From assembly GCA_038212095.1 (NCBI GenBank), contig JBBQUW010000003.1:1-64000 (forward strand): DNA of 64,000 nucleotides, written 5' to 3'. The notes under the pieces were generated by a model that was given only the letters and a program-made list of their open reading frames with translations, did no database searches and was not told the DNA's origin. A program made the position numbers and the translations under genes. Positions 35,748 through 44,260 of this stretch are shown here, piece by piece. Origin of the DNA: JAICYJ01 sp038212095. GTDB taxonomy: Bacteria > Actinomycetota > Thermoleophilia > Gaiellales > JAICJC01. The first letter of the stretch is position 1; each line of letters begins with the position of its first letter.

Positions 35748-36520
35748 GGGCGTATCTGGCCGGATTCGACCGCGGCTTTCGGCGCACCATCGCCGATCCC
35801 GGCGACATGGCGGTGCGGGTCGGCTTCTTCGCCATCATCCTGGTGGTGATGGTGGCGCTGTGGAGAGCGGCGATCGCTGCCCACGGCGGCTCGATCGGCG
35901 GCTACGACATGCGCTCGCTGCTGTGGTACGTGTTCGCCGCACAGACGGCTGTGCTGGGCGTCCGGCCGCGTTCGGTGGAGGAGATCGGCGACGAGATCGG
36001 ATCGGGTGCGATCGCGATCCAGATGCTGCGCCCGGTCTCGGTGGTCGGGCTGCGGATCTCGATCGAGCTGGGTGAGGGCGCGGCGCGGCTGTTGACCGCG
36101 CTGATCGCGGGCGGGATGCTGACCTGGTGGTTCGCCGGGCCACCGCCGTCGGCGGCGGGGCTGGCCCTGGCGGTGCCGGCGGTCGCGCTCGGCTGCGCCG
36201 CCAACGTCGCCTCCCAGCACGCCTTCGGTGCGGTCGCGTTCTGGCTGCTGGATGCCAAGTCGTCCTGGTTCTTCTACCAGAAGCTGGTGTTCCTCCCCGG
36301 CGGCATGCTGATCCCGCTCGAGCTGCTGCCGCATCCGCTGGAGCTGGCCAGCCGGCTGCTGCCGTTCGCGACGATGGCGTACGTGCCGGGCCGGCTGGCG
36401 TCGGGCGATGCCGATCCGATGCTGCTCGCGTGGCAGCTGGGCTGGCTGGCCGCGCTGATGGCGATCGCGGTGGCCGCATTCGCGGCCGGCGAGCGACGGC
36501 TCTCGGTGGTGGGCGGATGA
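35744..36520 (+). CDS. ABC-2 type permease (DUF990-like), first subunit
   Basis: A 258-residue membrane protein with about six helices. It starts AYLAGFDRGFRRTIADPGDMAVRVGFF, a layout usual for COG4587 permeases. It overlaps the ATPase gene by 4 bp (ATGA) and the second permease by 4 bp, so the three subunits are made together. Confidence 0.85.
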   Translation: MRAYLAGFDRGFRRTIADPGDMAVRVGFFAIILVVMVALWRAAIAAHGGSIGGYDMRSLLWYVFAAQTAVLGVRPRSVEEIGDEIGSGAIAIQMLRPVSVVGLRISIELGEGAARLLTALIAGGMLTWWFAGPPPSAAGLALAVPAVALGCAANVASQHAFGAVAFWLLDAKSSWFFYQKLVFLPGGMLIPLELLPHPLELASRLLPFATMAYVPGRLASGDADPMLLAWQLGWLAALMAIAVAAFAAGERRLSVVGG

Positions 36521-37284
36521 GCGCGATCGCCGCCACGCTGCGAGCCGCGGTCGCCGACGGCATCGCCAACCGGGGCTCGTTCTGGTTCCAGGTCTCGCTG
36601 ATGATCGCAAACGACGTCACCTGGGTGCTGTTCTGGCTGCTGTTCTTCAACCGGGTGGGGCACGTGCGCGGCTGGTCGGCGCACGACGTGATCGTGCTGT
36701 TCTCGATCTTGCTGACCTGCGCCGGATGTGCGCTGGGCATCTTCTCGAACAGCCGTCGCATCGGGCACCTGGCCGCGGACGGGGCGCTGGACGAGACGCT
36801 GGCGCTGCCCGTCTCGCCGCTGCCGTTCCTGCTGGCGCGGCGGATCGACGCGGCGAACGTGGGCGACCTGCTGTTTGGGCCGCTGCTGTTCGCGGTCGCC
36901 GGGCACCCCACGCTGGAGCGCACGACGCTGTTCGTGGTGGGTTCGCTGGCCGGGTCGGTGGTTCTGGTGGGATTCCTGGTCGCGTGCGGGGCGTTGACGC
37001 TGTTCGTCGGCGGACGCGGCGAGCAGGCCGACCTGGGTTTCAACGCGATCCTGATCTTCGCTAGCTACCCGCTCGACCTGTTCGGCGGGGCGACCAAGGT
37101 GCTGCTGTTCACCGCGATTCCGGCCGCGTTCGTGACCGGCATCCCGGCCCGCCTGGTGCGAAGCTTCGACCTACCCAGCGCGATCCTGTTGGTGGCGATG
37201 GCTGCGCTGTTCGCGCTGATGGGTTGGGGGCTGTTCCATCTGGGCCTACGACGGTACAGCTCGGGGTCGATCTGGGCCCGGTAG
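36517..37284 (+). CDS. ABC-2 type permease (DUF990-like), second subunit
   Basis: A 255-residue membrane protein with about six helices. Family features are FQVSLMIANDVTWVLFWLLFF near the N-terminus and FASYPLDLFGG before the last helices; the latter is characteristic of COG3694 (Y-P-x-x-x-F). With the preceding permease it forms the heterodimeric channel of the exporter. Confidence 0.85.
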   Translation: MSAIAATLRAAVADGIANRGSFWFQVSLMIANDVTWVLFWLLFFNRVGHVRGWSAHDVIVLFSILLTCAGCALGIFSNSRRIGHLAADGALDETLALPVSPLPFLLARRIDAANVGDLLFGPLLFAVAGHPTLERTTLFVVGSLAGSVVLVGFLVACGALTLFVGGRGEQADLGFNAILIFASYPLDLFGGATKVLLFTAIPAAFVTGIPARLVRSFDLPSAILLVAMAALFALMGWGLFHLGLRRYSSGSIWAR

Positions 37285-37964
37285 CGGGCAGGCGGCGCGC
37301 CACGACACGCGCGGCGGTGGCCGTCGGCGCCGCCACCGGAGCCTACGCGGTCTCGTTCGGCGTTCTCTCGGTTGCCGCCAGGCTGAGCGTCGCGCAGACC
37401 TGCGTGATGTCTCTGCTGGTGTTCACCGGCGCATCCCAGTTTGCAGCGATCGGCGTGATCGGCGCAGGTGGATCGGCGGCGGCCGCGCTCGCCCCGGCGC
37501 TGCTGCTGGCGGCGCGAAACGGCGTCTACGGACTCTCGCTGGTCTCGGTGCTACGCGGCCGACTGGCGCTGCGCGCGCTGCAGTCGCAGCTGGTGATCGA
37601 CGAGTCGACCGCGATGGCGCGGGCACAGGCAACGCCCGAGGCAGCCAAGCACGCCTTCCTGGCAACAGGCATCAGCGTGTTCGTGTTCTGGAACCTGGGC
37701 ACGCTGCTCGGGGCGCTCGTGGGCAGCGGCATCGGCGATCCCCGCTCGCTGGGGCTCGACGCGATGTTTCCCGCCGCATTCTTTGCGCTGCTGGTGCCCC
37801 AGCTGCGCCGCCCGGGCGCAGCGGTGGCGGCGGTGGGGGGCGCGCTGATCGCCGTTGCGCTGGTGCCGCTGGTGCCGTCCGGCGTCCCGCTGCTGGCGGC
37901 CACCCTGGCCGTGATCCCGGCGGCGATGACGGCCCGCAGCCGCACCGGCGAGGGCGACGCGTGA
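37224..37964 (+). CDS. azlC: AzlC family branched-chain amino acid exporter, large subunit
   Basis: A 246-residue membrane protein. The family core is YAVSFGVLSVAARLSVAQTCVMSLLVFTGASQFAAIGVI, followed by ALLLAARNGVYGLSLV and VIDESTAMA. The TTG at 37224 used here gives a 61-bp overlap with the permease gene; an in-frame GTG at 37317 would avoid it and remove 31 residues. The start is therefore unsure, the identity is not. It works with the AzlD protein encoded next, with which it overlaps by 4 bp. Confidence 0.85.
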   Translation: MGAVPSGPTTVQLGVDLGPVAGRRRATTRAAVAVGAATGAYAVSFGVLSVAARLSVAQTCVMSLLVFTGASQFAAIGVIGAGGSAAAALAPALLLAARNGVYGLSLVSVLRGRLALRALQSQLVIDESTAMARAQATPEAAKHAFLATGISVFVFWNLGTLLGALVGSGIGDPRSLGLDAMFPAAFFALLVPQLRRPGAAVAAVGGALIAVALVPLVPSGVPLLAATLAVIPAAMTARSRTGEGDA

Positions 37965-38260
37965 GCTGGCTGGCGATTCTGACGCTCGCCGCCGCCACGT
38001 ACGCGATGAAGGCGATCGGCCCGGTCGTGATCGGGCGCCGGCCGCTGCCGCCGCGAGTCGTACAGACCTTGGAGCTGCTCAGCATCCCGCTGCTGGCTGC
38101 GTTGGTGGCGGTGCAGACGCTGAACAGCGGCGGAGAGCTGGTGCTGGACGCGCGGGTGCCGGCCGTGGCCGTCGCCGCGCTGCTGGTCTGGCGGCGGGCG
38201 CCGTTCCTGGTGATCGTGCTGGCAGCCGCCGGCACCGCCGCGCTGGTGCGCGCCCTCTGA
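37961..38260 (+). CDS. azlD: AzlD family small exporter subunit
   Basis: A 99-residue membrane protein with three or four helices. It begins SWLAILTLAAATYAMKAIGPV, the usual AzlD start (TYxxR/KxxP), and ends with LVWRRAPFLVIVLAAAGTAALVR. It pairs with AzlC to export branched-chain or related amino acids. GTG 37961 overlaps the azlC stop. Confidence 0.85.
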   Translation: MSWLAILTLAAATYAMKAIGPVVIGRRPLPPRVVQTLELLSIPLLAALVAVQTLNSGGELVLDARVPAVAVAALLVWRRAPFLVIVLAAAGTAALVRAL

Positions 38261-38309
38261 CCGCCGTCACCCGATCACAGCCCTGCAGAGCGCCCCGACG
38301 GGGCGAGGC

Positions 38310-39125
38310 TCACCCGGCCGGCCACAACAGGTCGGCCAACCGGCCCGTCCACTCCTCGTCGCGCGCCGCCACGACGCGGGTGCGAGCCGTCAGGTCGAGC
38401 GGCAGCGCCGCCACATCAGGCGTCAGCACATGGCCGCCGGCCTCGCGCACCATCAGCGCCGCCGCCGCCAGGTCGACCGACCGCGACGGCTTCAGCGATG
38501 CCACCGCGTCCAACCGACCGTCCGCCAGCTGGCACATCGCGAGCGCCAGCGCACCCAGCACGCGGATCCGGCCCACGTGTCCGTCCAGCCGGGCCGCAGC
38601 CTCGGCGATCAGCCCGGCATTGGTCGCCTCGAAGTCGACGATCCCCAGCCGCGCCTTTGGCCGCACGCCGCCCAACGGCCGGCCATTGACTGTCGCTCCC
38701 TCGCCCGACCGGGCCACCCACTCCTCGCCGCTTCCCAGATCGAGCACGTAGCCGAATCGCACGTCGTCCAGGGTCGGGCCGTCAGCGAACGCGATCGAGA
38801 TGCAGTAGAACGGCAGGCAGCGCTTCGCGTTCAGCGATCCGTCGATCGGATCGACCACCACCACCCACGGGCTCTCTGCATCGCCGAACCTGCGCTCACC
38901 CAGCTCCTCCGACACCAGCCGGAACGAGACTCCCCGCCCGGCCAGCTCGTCCAGCCGCGCCACCGCGAGCTTCTCGGCACGATCGTCGATCACCGTCGTG
39001 TCGTCACCACCGACGCCCCGACCCACAACCGGCTCGCGGTCGTCGCGCGTGGGAAGCTGCTCCAACATCGTCCGCACGTCGTCGGCCACCGTGCGGCAGA
39101 ACTCCAGCCAGGCGGCCGGCCTCAC
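38310..39125 (-). CDS. Inositol monophosphatase family protein
   Basis: A 271-residue Mg-dependent phosphatase of the IMPase/FBPase superfamily. The metal-binding motif VVVDPIDGSLNAKR is intact, and the second motif SRSVDLAAAALMVREAGG is near the C-terminus (the family's D-x-A-A). The GDDTTVIDDRAE segment supplies the first aspartate/glutamate set, a layout closer to archaeal-type dual IMPase/FBPase enzymes. Substrate not decided by sequence. Start GTG 39125 overlaps the DUF1015 stop. Confidence 0.85.
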   Translation of the reverse strand: MRPAAWLEFCRTVADDVRTMLEQLPTRDDREPVVGRGVGGDDTTVIDDRAEKLAVARLDELAGRGVSFRLVSEELGERRFGDAESPWVVVVDPIDGSLNAKRCLPFYCISIAFADGPTLDDVRFGYVLDLGSGEEWVARSGEGATVNGRPLGGVRPKARLGIVDFEATNAGLIAEAAARLDGHVGRIRVLGALALAMCQLADGRLDAVASLKPSRSVDLAAAALMVREAGGHVLTPDVAALPLDLTARTRVVAARDEEWTGRLADLLWPAG

Positions 39126-40414
39126 TCGGCGCCGAGTGGGTTGATCAGGAAGCCCGTCGCCAGCTTGGGGAAGAAGTAGGTCGACTTCTGCGGCATCACC
39201 CGGCCGCTGGCCGCGACCGCCTGCACCTGCTCGACCGTCGGCGCTCGCAGCAGGAAGGCGCTGCCCGCCTCGCCACGGTCGACCATCGAGGTCGCGGCGT
39301 CCAGGCCGCGCACGTACAGCACCTGGTCGGTGGTCAGGAACTGCTCGGCGTCAAGACCCAGCAGCGGCGCCAGCACGAGCGCCTCCAGCACCGCTGCATC
39401 GATCGCCCGCACCGCCTTGGGCATGCCCGGCATCGCCATCATCACCGTGCTCGAGTCGCGCACGCGGGCGAGCTGGGGCGCACGATCGCCGCCGTGCCAG
39501 ATCGCGAACGCGACCGTCTCGATCGGGATCCTGGCCAGCTCAGCCTCGACCTGGCCCGGTGAGCTTCCCGGTGGCAGCTGGTCGAGGTGGAAGGCCGCCA
39601 GGAACCGGGCGTCGACAACGCGAACGGCGCGCACGACGCGGTGTGTGGGATAGATCGCGAGCCCCTCGCCATGCAGGTTTGCGAGGTACATCAGGATGAA
39701 GTCGTATGGCCGATCGCCGTCAGGATCGCCGTCCCGCTCGCGCTGCTCGGCGCGGTAGCTGAGCGCCGTCTCGTAGCGATGGTGCCCGTCGGCGATCAGG
39801 ATCTCGCGCTCGGCCAGCGCCGCCTGCGCGGCGGCGATCGCATCCGGTGACGTGACGCGCCAGAAGCGGTGCACGGTGCCGTCACCGTCAGTCGCCTCCA
39901 TCTCGGCCGGGCGGCCGGGATCGGGCGCCAGCGCCGCCCGCGGGCCGCCGCCGGGATCGTCGTAGAGGCCGAAGATCGGCGAGGTGTTGGCGCGCGTCGC
40001 GCGCATCAGCTCGAGCCGGGTCTGCTTGGCGTGCGCATGCGTGCGCTCGTGCGGCCGGACGCGACCCTCCTCGTACGGCGAGAGCCGCACCGCAGCGAAG
40101 AACCCCGCACGCGTGCGATCGACGCCGTCCGGGCCGGTGAAGCGCTGCTCGTGCCACCACAACGCCGGCTCGGTGTCGCGTACCAGGACGCCGTCACGCA
40201 CCCACTCGTGCAGCAGCTGGGCGGCTGCGCCGGCCGCGTCCGGCAGCTCGAGCCGCACCACGCCATGGTCGCTGCGTCGCAGGAGCGCATCGCGATCGGC
40301 GGGCGAGATGACGTCGTAGGGCGGGCAGATCACGTCGCTCAGCGCGAACCGCGAACCGTCATAGCGCAGCGCGCGCAGGGGCTCGAGGGCTGTACGAGTG
40401 CTGGTCGGGGCCAC
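39122..40414 (-). CDS. DUF1015 family protein
   Basis: A 430-residue protein recognised by the DUF1015 pattern: LRYDGSRFALSDVICPPYDVISPADRDALL at the start, YEEGRVRPHERTHAHAKQTRLELMRAT in the middle, IADGHHRYETAL and GRVMPQKSTYFFPKLATG at the end. Some DUF1015 members have been linked to serine kinase-like activity; I would not assign that here. I use GTG 40414 because a TAGACT hexamer ends 7 nt before it; longer frames run through that promoter. Confidence 0.9.
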   Translation of the reverse strand: MAPTSTRTALEPLRALRYDGSRFALSDVICPPYDVISPADRDALLRRSDHGVVRLELPDAAGAAAQLLHEWVRDGVLVRDTEPALWWHEQRFTGPDGVDRTRAGFFAAVRLSPYEEGRVRPHERTHAHAKQTRLELMRATRANTSPIFGLYDDPGGGPRAALAPDPGRPAEMEATDGDGTVHRFWRVTSPDAIAAAQAALAEREILIADGHHRYETALSYRAEQRERDGDPDGDRPYDFILMYLANLHGEGLAIYPTHRVVRAVRVVDARFLAAFHLDQLPPGSSPGQVEAELARIPIETVAFAIWHGGDRAPQLARVRDSSTVMMAMPGMPKAVRAIDAAVLEALVLAPLLGLDAEQFLTTDQVLYVRGLDAATSMVDRGEAGSAFLLRAPTVEQVQAVAASGRVMPQKSTYFFPKLATGFLINPLGAE

Positions 40415-40421
40415 GAATAGC

Positions 40422-40474
40422 AGTCTAATGGACTCCTCCACGGCCACCGCCCCACGACCGCCTTCCAATAGACT
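40422..40474. promoter_or_regulatory. Divergent leaderless-type promoters (DUF1015 and YhaM-like genes)
   Basis: The same hexamer TAGACT occurs on the minus strand (40427 to 40422, 7 nt before GTG 40414) and on the plus strand (40469-40474, 7 nt before ATG 40482). Neither gene has a ribosome-binding site. The symmetry supports both start choices. Confidence 0.6.
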
Positions 40475-40481
40475 GCCCGCG

Positions 40482-41327
40482 ATGGCCGAAGGTACCTACG
40501 TCTCGGAGCTGGAGGAGGGTGCGCTGGTCGAGGCCACCTTCGCTGTCCAGCGCAAGCGGCAGCGCCGCACGCGCAGCGGCGACCCCTTCCTCTCGCTGGA
40601 GCTGGCCGATCGCACCGGGCGGGTTCCGGCCGTGGTATGGAACGACGTCAACCTGCTGGCCGCCCGGTTCGACGAGGGCGATACGGTGCGGGTGCTGGGC
40701 CGCGTGGAGAGCTACGACGGCCGCGCTCAGATCGCGATCCGCGACCTCAAGAAGCTCGCGCCCGGGGACGCGCTGGAGCTGGTGCCGGGCGCGCGCCGAG
40801 ACGCCGAGACGTTGGACGGCATGCTGGAGTTCTTGGCCGGCGAGATCCATGACCCTGGACTGTCGGAGCTCGTGAACCGCTTCCTCGCAAACCCACGCTT
40901 CCGCGAGCGGTTGCGCACGGCCCCCGCCTCCGAGACGCACCATGACTACGCCGGTGGTCTGCTGGAGCACACCGTGGCGGTGGCGGCCCTGTGCCGCGAG
41001 GCGGCGCAGCTGCACCCGCGCCTGAACGGCGACCTGCTGCTGGCGGCTGCGCTGCTGCATGATGTCGGCCGCACCGAGACGTTCCGGCCCGGCGTGACGA
41101 TCTCGATCTCGGACGAGGGAAAGCTGATCGGCCACGTGCTGGCCGGCGTGCGCATGATCGACGGCGCGGCCCGCGAGACCGGTCTCGCGGAGGCGGGGCT
41201 GCTGCCGCTGCTGAACGTGGTGGCCGGCCACCACGGGCCACTCGAGGGGCGACGCCTGGAGACGCCGGAGGCCGTCTGCCTGTATCACGCAAACCAACTC
41301 GACGCCCGCGTCGGTGAGGCGCTGTAG
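40482..41327 (+). CDS. YhaM-type OB-fold/HD-domain exoribonuclease-like protein
   Basis: A 281-residue protein. An N-terminal OB-fold nucleic-acid-binding domain (residues about 5-95, FLSLELADRTGRVPAVVWND and LGRVESYDGRAQIAIRDL) is joined to an HD phosphohydrolase domain with HHDYAGGLLEHTVAVAAL, LLHDVGRTETF and HHGPLEGR. This architecture is that of YhaM 3'-5' exoribonuclease. The metal ligands appear intact. The gene ends 12 bp before the methyltransferase gene. Confidence 0.85.
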   Translation: MAEGTYVSELEEGALVEATFAVQRKRQRRTRSGDPFLSLELADRTGRVPAVVWNDVNLLAARFDEGDTVRVLGRVESYDGRAQIAIRDLKKLAPGDALELVPGARRDAETLDGMLEFLAGEIHDPGLSELVNRFLANPRFRERLRTAPASETHHDYAGGLLEHTVAVAALCREAAQLHPRLNGDLLLAAALLHDVGRTETFRPGVTISISDEGKLIGHVLAGVRMIDGAARETGLAEAGLLPLLNVVAGHHGPLEGRRLETPEAVCLYHANQLDARVGEAL

Positions 41328-41339
41328 GCGGGAGCGACG

Positions 41340-41936
41340 GTGTTCGAGTACTACGATCGGCGCGCGAACGAGTACGACCATAGGTACATGGGCACCGGTC
41401 TGTTTGCCGATCGCCAGCGGCCGGAGTGGCACGACGAGCGCGACGCGCTGTGCGCGCTGGTGGCGGCGCTGCCGATCGAGGCAACGCTCGACGTCGCATG
41501 CGGCACGGGGTTCCTGACGCAGCACCTGCGCGGCTCGGTGACCGGGCTCGACCAGAGCGAACGGATGCTTGCAATCGCCCGCGCGCGACGCCCGGACGCC
41601 ACGTTCGTGACCGGCGACGGGCTGGCACTGCCGTTCGCCGACGGCGCCTTCGACCGCGTGCTGAGCGGACACTTCTACGGCCACCTCGGTGCGACCGACC
41701 GTACCCGCTTCCTCCAGGAGGCGGGCCGGATGGCACCCCAGCTGGTCGTGATCGACTCGCACATCCAGCCCGGCCACGAGGCCGAGGAGTGGCAGCAGAG
41801 GGTGCTGAGCGATGGATCGCAGCACGAGGTCTACAAGCGCTACTTCACCGGCCGTGATCTGGCCGCCGAGCTGGGCGGCGAGGTGCTCCTGGACGGGGAC
41901 TGGTTCGTCGCCGTCCAAAGGGGGCTCGCCGCATGA
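41340..41936 (+). CDS. SAM-dependent methyltransferase, class I
   Basis: A 198-residue methyltransferase. Motif I is LDVACGTGFLTQHL and motif II/III lies in LDQSERMLAIARARRPDATFVTGDGLALPFADGAFDRVLSG. It starts FEYYDRRANEYDHRY, a pattern common in small-molecule methyltransferases. Substrate unknown. GTG 41340 follows GGGAG. About 170 bp of gene-free sequence follow before the YchF-like gene, which is convergent; I see no clear signal in it. Confidence 0.85.
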   Translation: MFEYYDRRANEYDHRYMGTGLFADRQRPEWHDERDALCALVAALPIEATLDVACGTGFLTQHLRGSVTGLDQSERMLAIARARRPDATFVTGDGLALPFADGAFDRVLSGHFYGHLGATDRTRFLQEAGRMAPQLVVIDSHIQPGHEAEEWQQRVLSDGSQHEVYKRYFTGRDLAAELGGEVLLDGDWFVAVQRGLAA

Positions 41937-42106
41937 CAATAAAGCTCCATCGCTGCAAAGGCACCTTCATCCGGCACGTTTCTGCACGGGTCGAATGTGA
42001 TCGCCGAGCGGGCGGCCGCCGGCACGCTGCGCCCCGCCGGCTGATCTGAGCCTCAGCGCCCGCCGAACAACCGAGAAAGCCCCTCGTCGCGGCCGTCCGG
42101 CGTACG

Positions 42107-43150
42107 CTACACGTTGAACCGCACGTTCAGGACGTCGCCGTCCTGCACAACGTAGTCGCGGCCCTCGACCCGCATCCAGCCCCTCCGTTTGGCCTCCGCC
42201 TCGCTACCGGCCTCGACCAGGCGCTGGCACTCGATCACCTCTGCGCGGATGAAGCCGCGGGCGATGTCGGTGTGGATCTTGCCGGCCGACTCCTGTGCGT
42301 TCTGCCCGCGGCGGATCGTCCAGGCCCGGGTCTCCTTCTCGCCGGAGGTGAAGAAGGGGATCAGATCAAGCGCGGCGTAGGCCGCCAGGCTGACCTGGTC
42401 GAGCGCCGCAAGTTCGATACCAAGGTCGTCCAGGAAGGCCTGCCGGTCGGCACTATCCAGCTCCGCGATCTCGGCCTCCAGCTTGGCGTTGAGGGCGATC
42501 GTCTCGATGCCGCGCTCACGGCCGAACGCCCGTAGTCGCTCGACGGCCTCGACGTTGCCAGACTCGTCGACGTTGGCGACGTAGAGCGCCGGCTTGGCGG
42601 TCAGCAGGTCGAGCGTGTCGGGCAGCGGCTCGCCCAGCGCCCGTGCCGGTCGACCCTGCTCCAGCGCCTCGGCCAGCCGCTCCAGCAGCTCGCGCTCGGC
42701 AGCGGCCGCCTTGTCCCCCGACTTTGCGGTCTTGACGATCCGTTGCAGCCGCCGCTCGACCACGGCGTGGTCGGCGAACACCAGCTCCAGCTCCACCGTC
42801 TCGGCATCGTCGACGGGATCGACGCGGCCCTCGGGGTGGGCCACCAGATCGTCCTGGAAACAGCGCAACACAAGCAGCAGCGCGTCCGTGGTGCGCATAT
42901 GGGCGAGCAGCTCGTTGCCGAGCCCCTCGCCCCGCTTCGCACCTCGCACCAGCTTCGTCAGGTCGGCCACCTCCAGCGTCGCCGCCACCACCTTGCGCGA
43001 GCTGGAGACGTGCGCGAGCTGGGCCAGCCGCGGGTCGCGCACGTCGGCGACGCCCTGCCCGGCGTCGGCCGCGACGGAGCTGCCGCAGAGGCAGCGCAGC
43101 GTGGTTGTAACACCCGACCAGGGCAGCCCCAGCATCCCCAACACCGGCAC
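42107..43150 (-). CDS. YchF/Obg-type GTPase homologue with degenerate P-loop
   Basis: A 347-residue protein collinear with YchF. Conserved: RGAKRGEGLGNELLAHMRTTDALLLVLRCF, the NxxE nucleotide specificity motif NVDE, and the C-terminal TGS domain ending VQDGDVLNVRFNV. Not conserved: the P-loop reads GLPWSGVTT where YchF has GLPNVGKST, so the lysine is valine; the DIAGLV switch region reads VADLTKLV. ATP binding should be impaired or absent, while ribosome-binding elements remain. Start GTG 43150 shares one base with the upstream TAG. Last gene of a four-gene operon. A mis-sequenced N-terminus is unlikely because the changes are spread over two motifs and the frame is intact. Confidence 0.85.
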   Translation of the reverse strand: MPVLGMLGLPWSGVTTTLRCLCGSSVAADAGQGVADVRDPRLAQLAHVSSSRKVVAATLEVADLTKLVRGAKRGEGLGNELLAHMRTTDALLLVLRCFQDDLVAHPEGRVDPVDDAETVELELVFADHAVVERRLQRIVKTAKSGDKAAAAERELLERLAEALEQGRPARALGEPLPDTLDLLTAKPALYVANVDESGNVEAVERLRAFGRERGIETIALNAKLEAEIAELDSADRQAFLDDLGIELAALDQVSLAAYAALDLIPFFTSGEKETRAWTIRRGQNAQESAGKIHTDIARGFIRAEVIECQRLVEAGSEAEAKRRGWMRVEGRDYVVQDGDVLNVRFNV

Positions 43151-43578
43151 TACGTCACCGCCACGGCGAGGCCGCCGGCCACGGCACCGAGCGCCACGCC
43201 CGCCACCACGTCGCCGGCGTGGTGCGCGCCGACGTACAGGCGCGAGAGAGACATGGCGATCGCCAGTCCGGCCCACACCGGGGCCAGCTGGGGGCGGGCC
43301 TGGATGAGCACGATCGCCGCCGCCGCGGACATCGCGGCATGGCTGGACGGAAACGAGCTTGACGATGGCAGCCGGATCATCGCGTCGGCCGCCGCCGGCC
43401 GCTCGCGGCCGACCGTCGACTTGACCGCGTAGTTGGCAGCCAGGGTGCCCCATACCGTGGCCGCGGTGCGCAGCGGCCGGGGTTGTGTCAGCCCCAGGGC
43501 GACCCAGCCCAGACCGTGGTTGCCGGTGGTGGTGTATGCCACCACCAGGCGGTCGAGCGCGGTTCTGGGGGCGGTCAG
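43150..43578 (-). CDS. PAP2 family phosphatase, probable CTG start
   Basis: A protein of about 142 residues with all three phosphatase motifs: KSTVGRERP (KxxxxxxRP), FPSSHAAMS (PSGH-like) and SRLYVGAHHAGDV (SRxxxxxHxxxD). Membrane segments flank the motifs. It probably removes phosphate from a lipid or prenyl pyrophosphate. The frame contains no ATG, GTG or TTG between the stop of the upstream gene and an internal GTG that would cut into the first helix. CTG 43578 overlaps the upstream stop as CTGA, exactly like the ATGA/GTGA overlaps elsewhere in the window, so I use it. Confidence 0.75.
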   Translation of the reverse strand: MTAPRTALDRLVVAYTTTGNHGLGWVALGLTQPRPLRTAATVWGTLAANYAVKSTVGRERPAAADAMIRLPSSSSFPSSHAAMSAAAAIVLIQARPQLAPVWAGLAIAMSLSRLYVGAHHAGDVVAGVALGAVAGGLAVAVT

Positions 43579-43784
43579 AATCCGACCTTGCCGACGTGCA
43601 TCTCCCGACGCACGTAACAGATCTTGGCCACGTCGACGTGGTGGCTGGTGTCCTCGGCCTCGAACGCCACCATGCCGCTGCCCGCGGCCAGCGCGGTCTC
43701 CACCTTGCTCCACTCCTGGTCGCTGACCTTCGCGCTGATGATCAGCCCGCCGTCGAACCCGATCTCGACCCGCGACTCAGACAT
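43575..43784 (-). CDS. DUF3107-like small protein
   Basis: A 69-residue protein, VEIGFDGGLIISAKVSDQEW at the start and HHVDVAKICYVRREMHVGKVGF-type end (VDVAKICYVRRE). Its size, the leading beta strand and the repeated hydrophobic spacing resemble the actinobacterial DUF3107 family of putative small nucleotide-binding proteins; I hold this only moderately. It overlaps the epimerase gene by 8 bp and the PAP2 gene by 4 bp. Confidence 0.55.
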   Translation of the reverse strand: MSESRVEIGFDGGLIISAKVSDQEWSKVETALAAGSGMVAFEAEDTSHHVDVAKICYVRREMHVGKVGF

Positions 43785-44202
43785 GCTTGCTCCGTTCGTG
43801 AGGTAGTTGCACCAGCTCGACCAGCACGCCGTCGACGCTGTGCGGATGGATGAATGCCACCTTCAGCCCGAACAGACCCAGCCGCGCCGTCTGGTCGATC
43901 AGCTCGGCACCAGCATGGCCGGCATCCGAGAGGGCCAGGTCGATATCGTCGACCTGCAGCGCGACGTGATGCATGCCGGGGCCGCGCCGGTCCAGGAAGC
44001 GTCCCACCGGCGTGTCAGCCGCCAACGGGCGCATCAGCTCGATGCGGTCATCGCCAAGCAGCATCGTAGCCGCCTCGACACCCTGGCCGAGCACCGTCTC
44101 GCGATGTTCGAGCCTGCCGCCGAACAGCGTTTGGTACGTCGCGATGGCCGCGTCGAGGTCGGCGACCGCATGCCCGATATGATGAACGTTCAACGCACGC
44201 AT
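43777..44202 (-). CDS. mce: Methylmalonyl-CoA epimerase (VOC family)
   Basis: A 141-residue vicinal-oxygen-chelate protein. It begins VHHIGHAVADLDAAIATYQTLFG, has the metal ligands in HHIG, IELM, GMHHVALQV and VLVELV, and fits methylmalonyl-CoA epimerase in length and sequence. It converts (S)- to (R)-methylmalonyl-CoA in propionate or odd-chain fatty acid use; the mutase is not in the window. TAGGAT ends 9 nt before the ATG, again a leaderless-type start. It leads the operon to DUF3107, PAP2 and the YchF-like gene. Confidence 0.85.
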   Translation of the reverse strand: MRALNVHHIGHAVADLDAAIATYQTLFGGRLEHRETVLGQGVEAATMLLGDDRIELMRPLAADTPVGRFLDRRGPGMHHVALQVDDIDLALSDAGHAGAELIDQTARLGLFGLKVAFIHPHSVDGVLVELVQLPHERSKHV

Positions 44203-44260
44203 CCGGACAGGATCCTAGTGCGAGGGTCAGCACCACGAGACACGAACAGGGGGAATGACG

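Noticed and set aside
36127..36517. N-terminal extension of the second ABC permease
   Set aside because: The extension is out-of-register sequence inside the first permease; ATG 36517 with a 4-bp overlap is the better start.
42107..43453. Long N-terminal extension of the YchF-like protein
   Set aside because: Residues before GTG 43150 are Arg/Gly/Pro-rich and come from the PAP2 gene in another frame.
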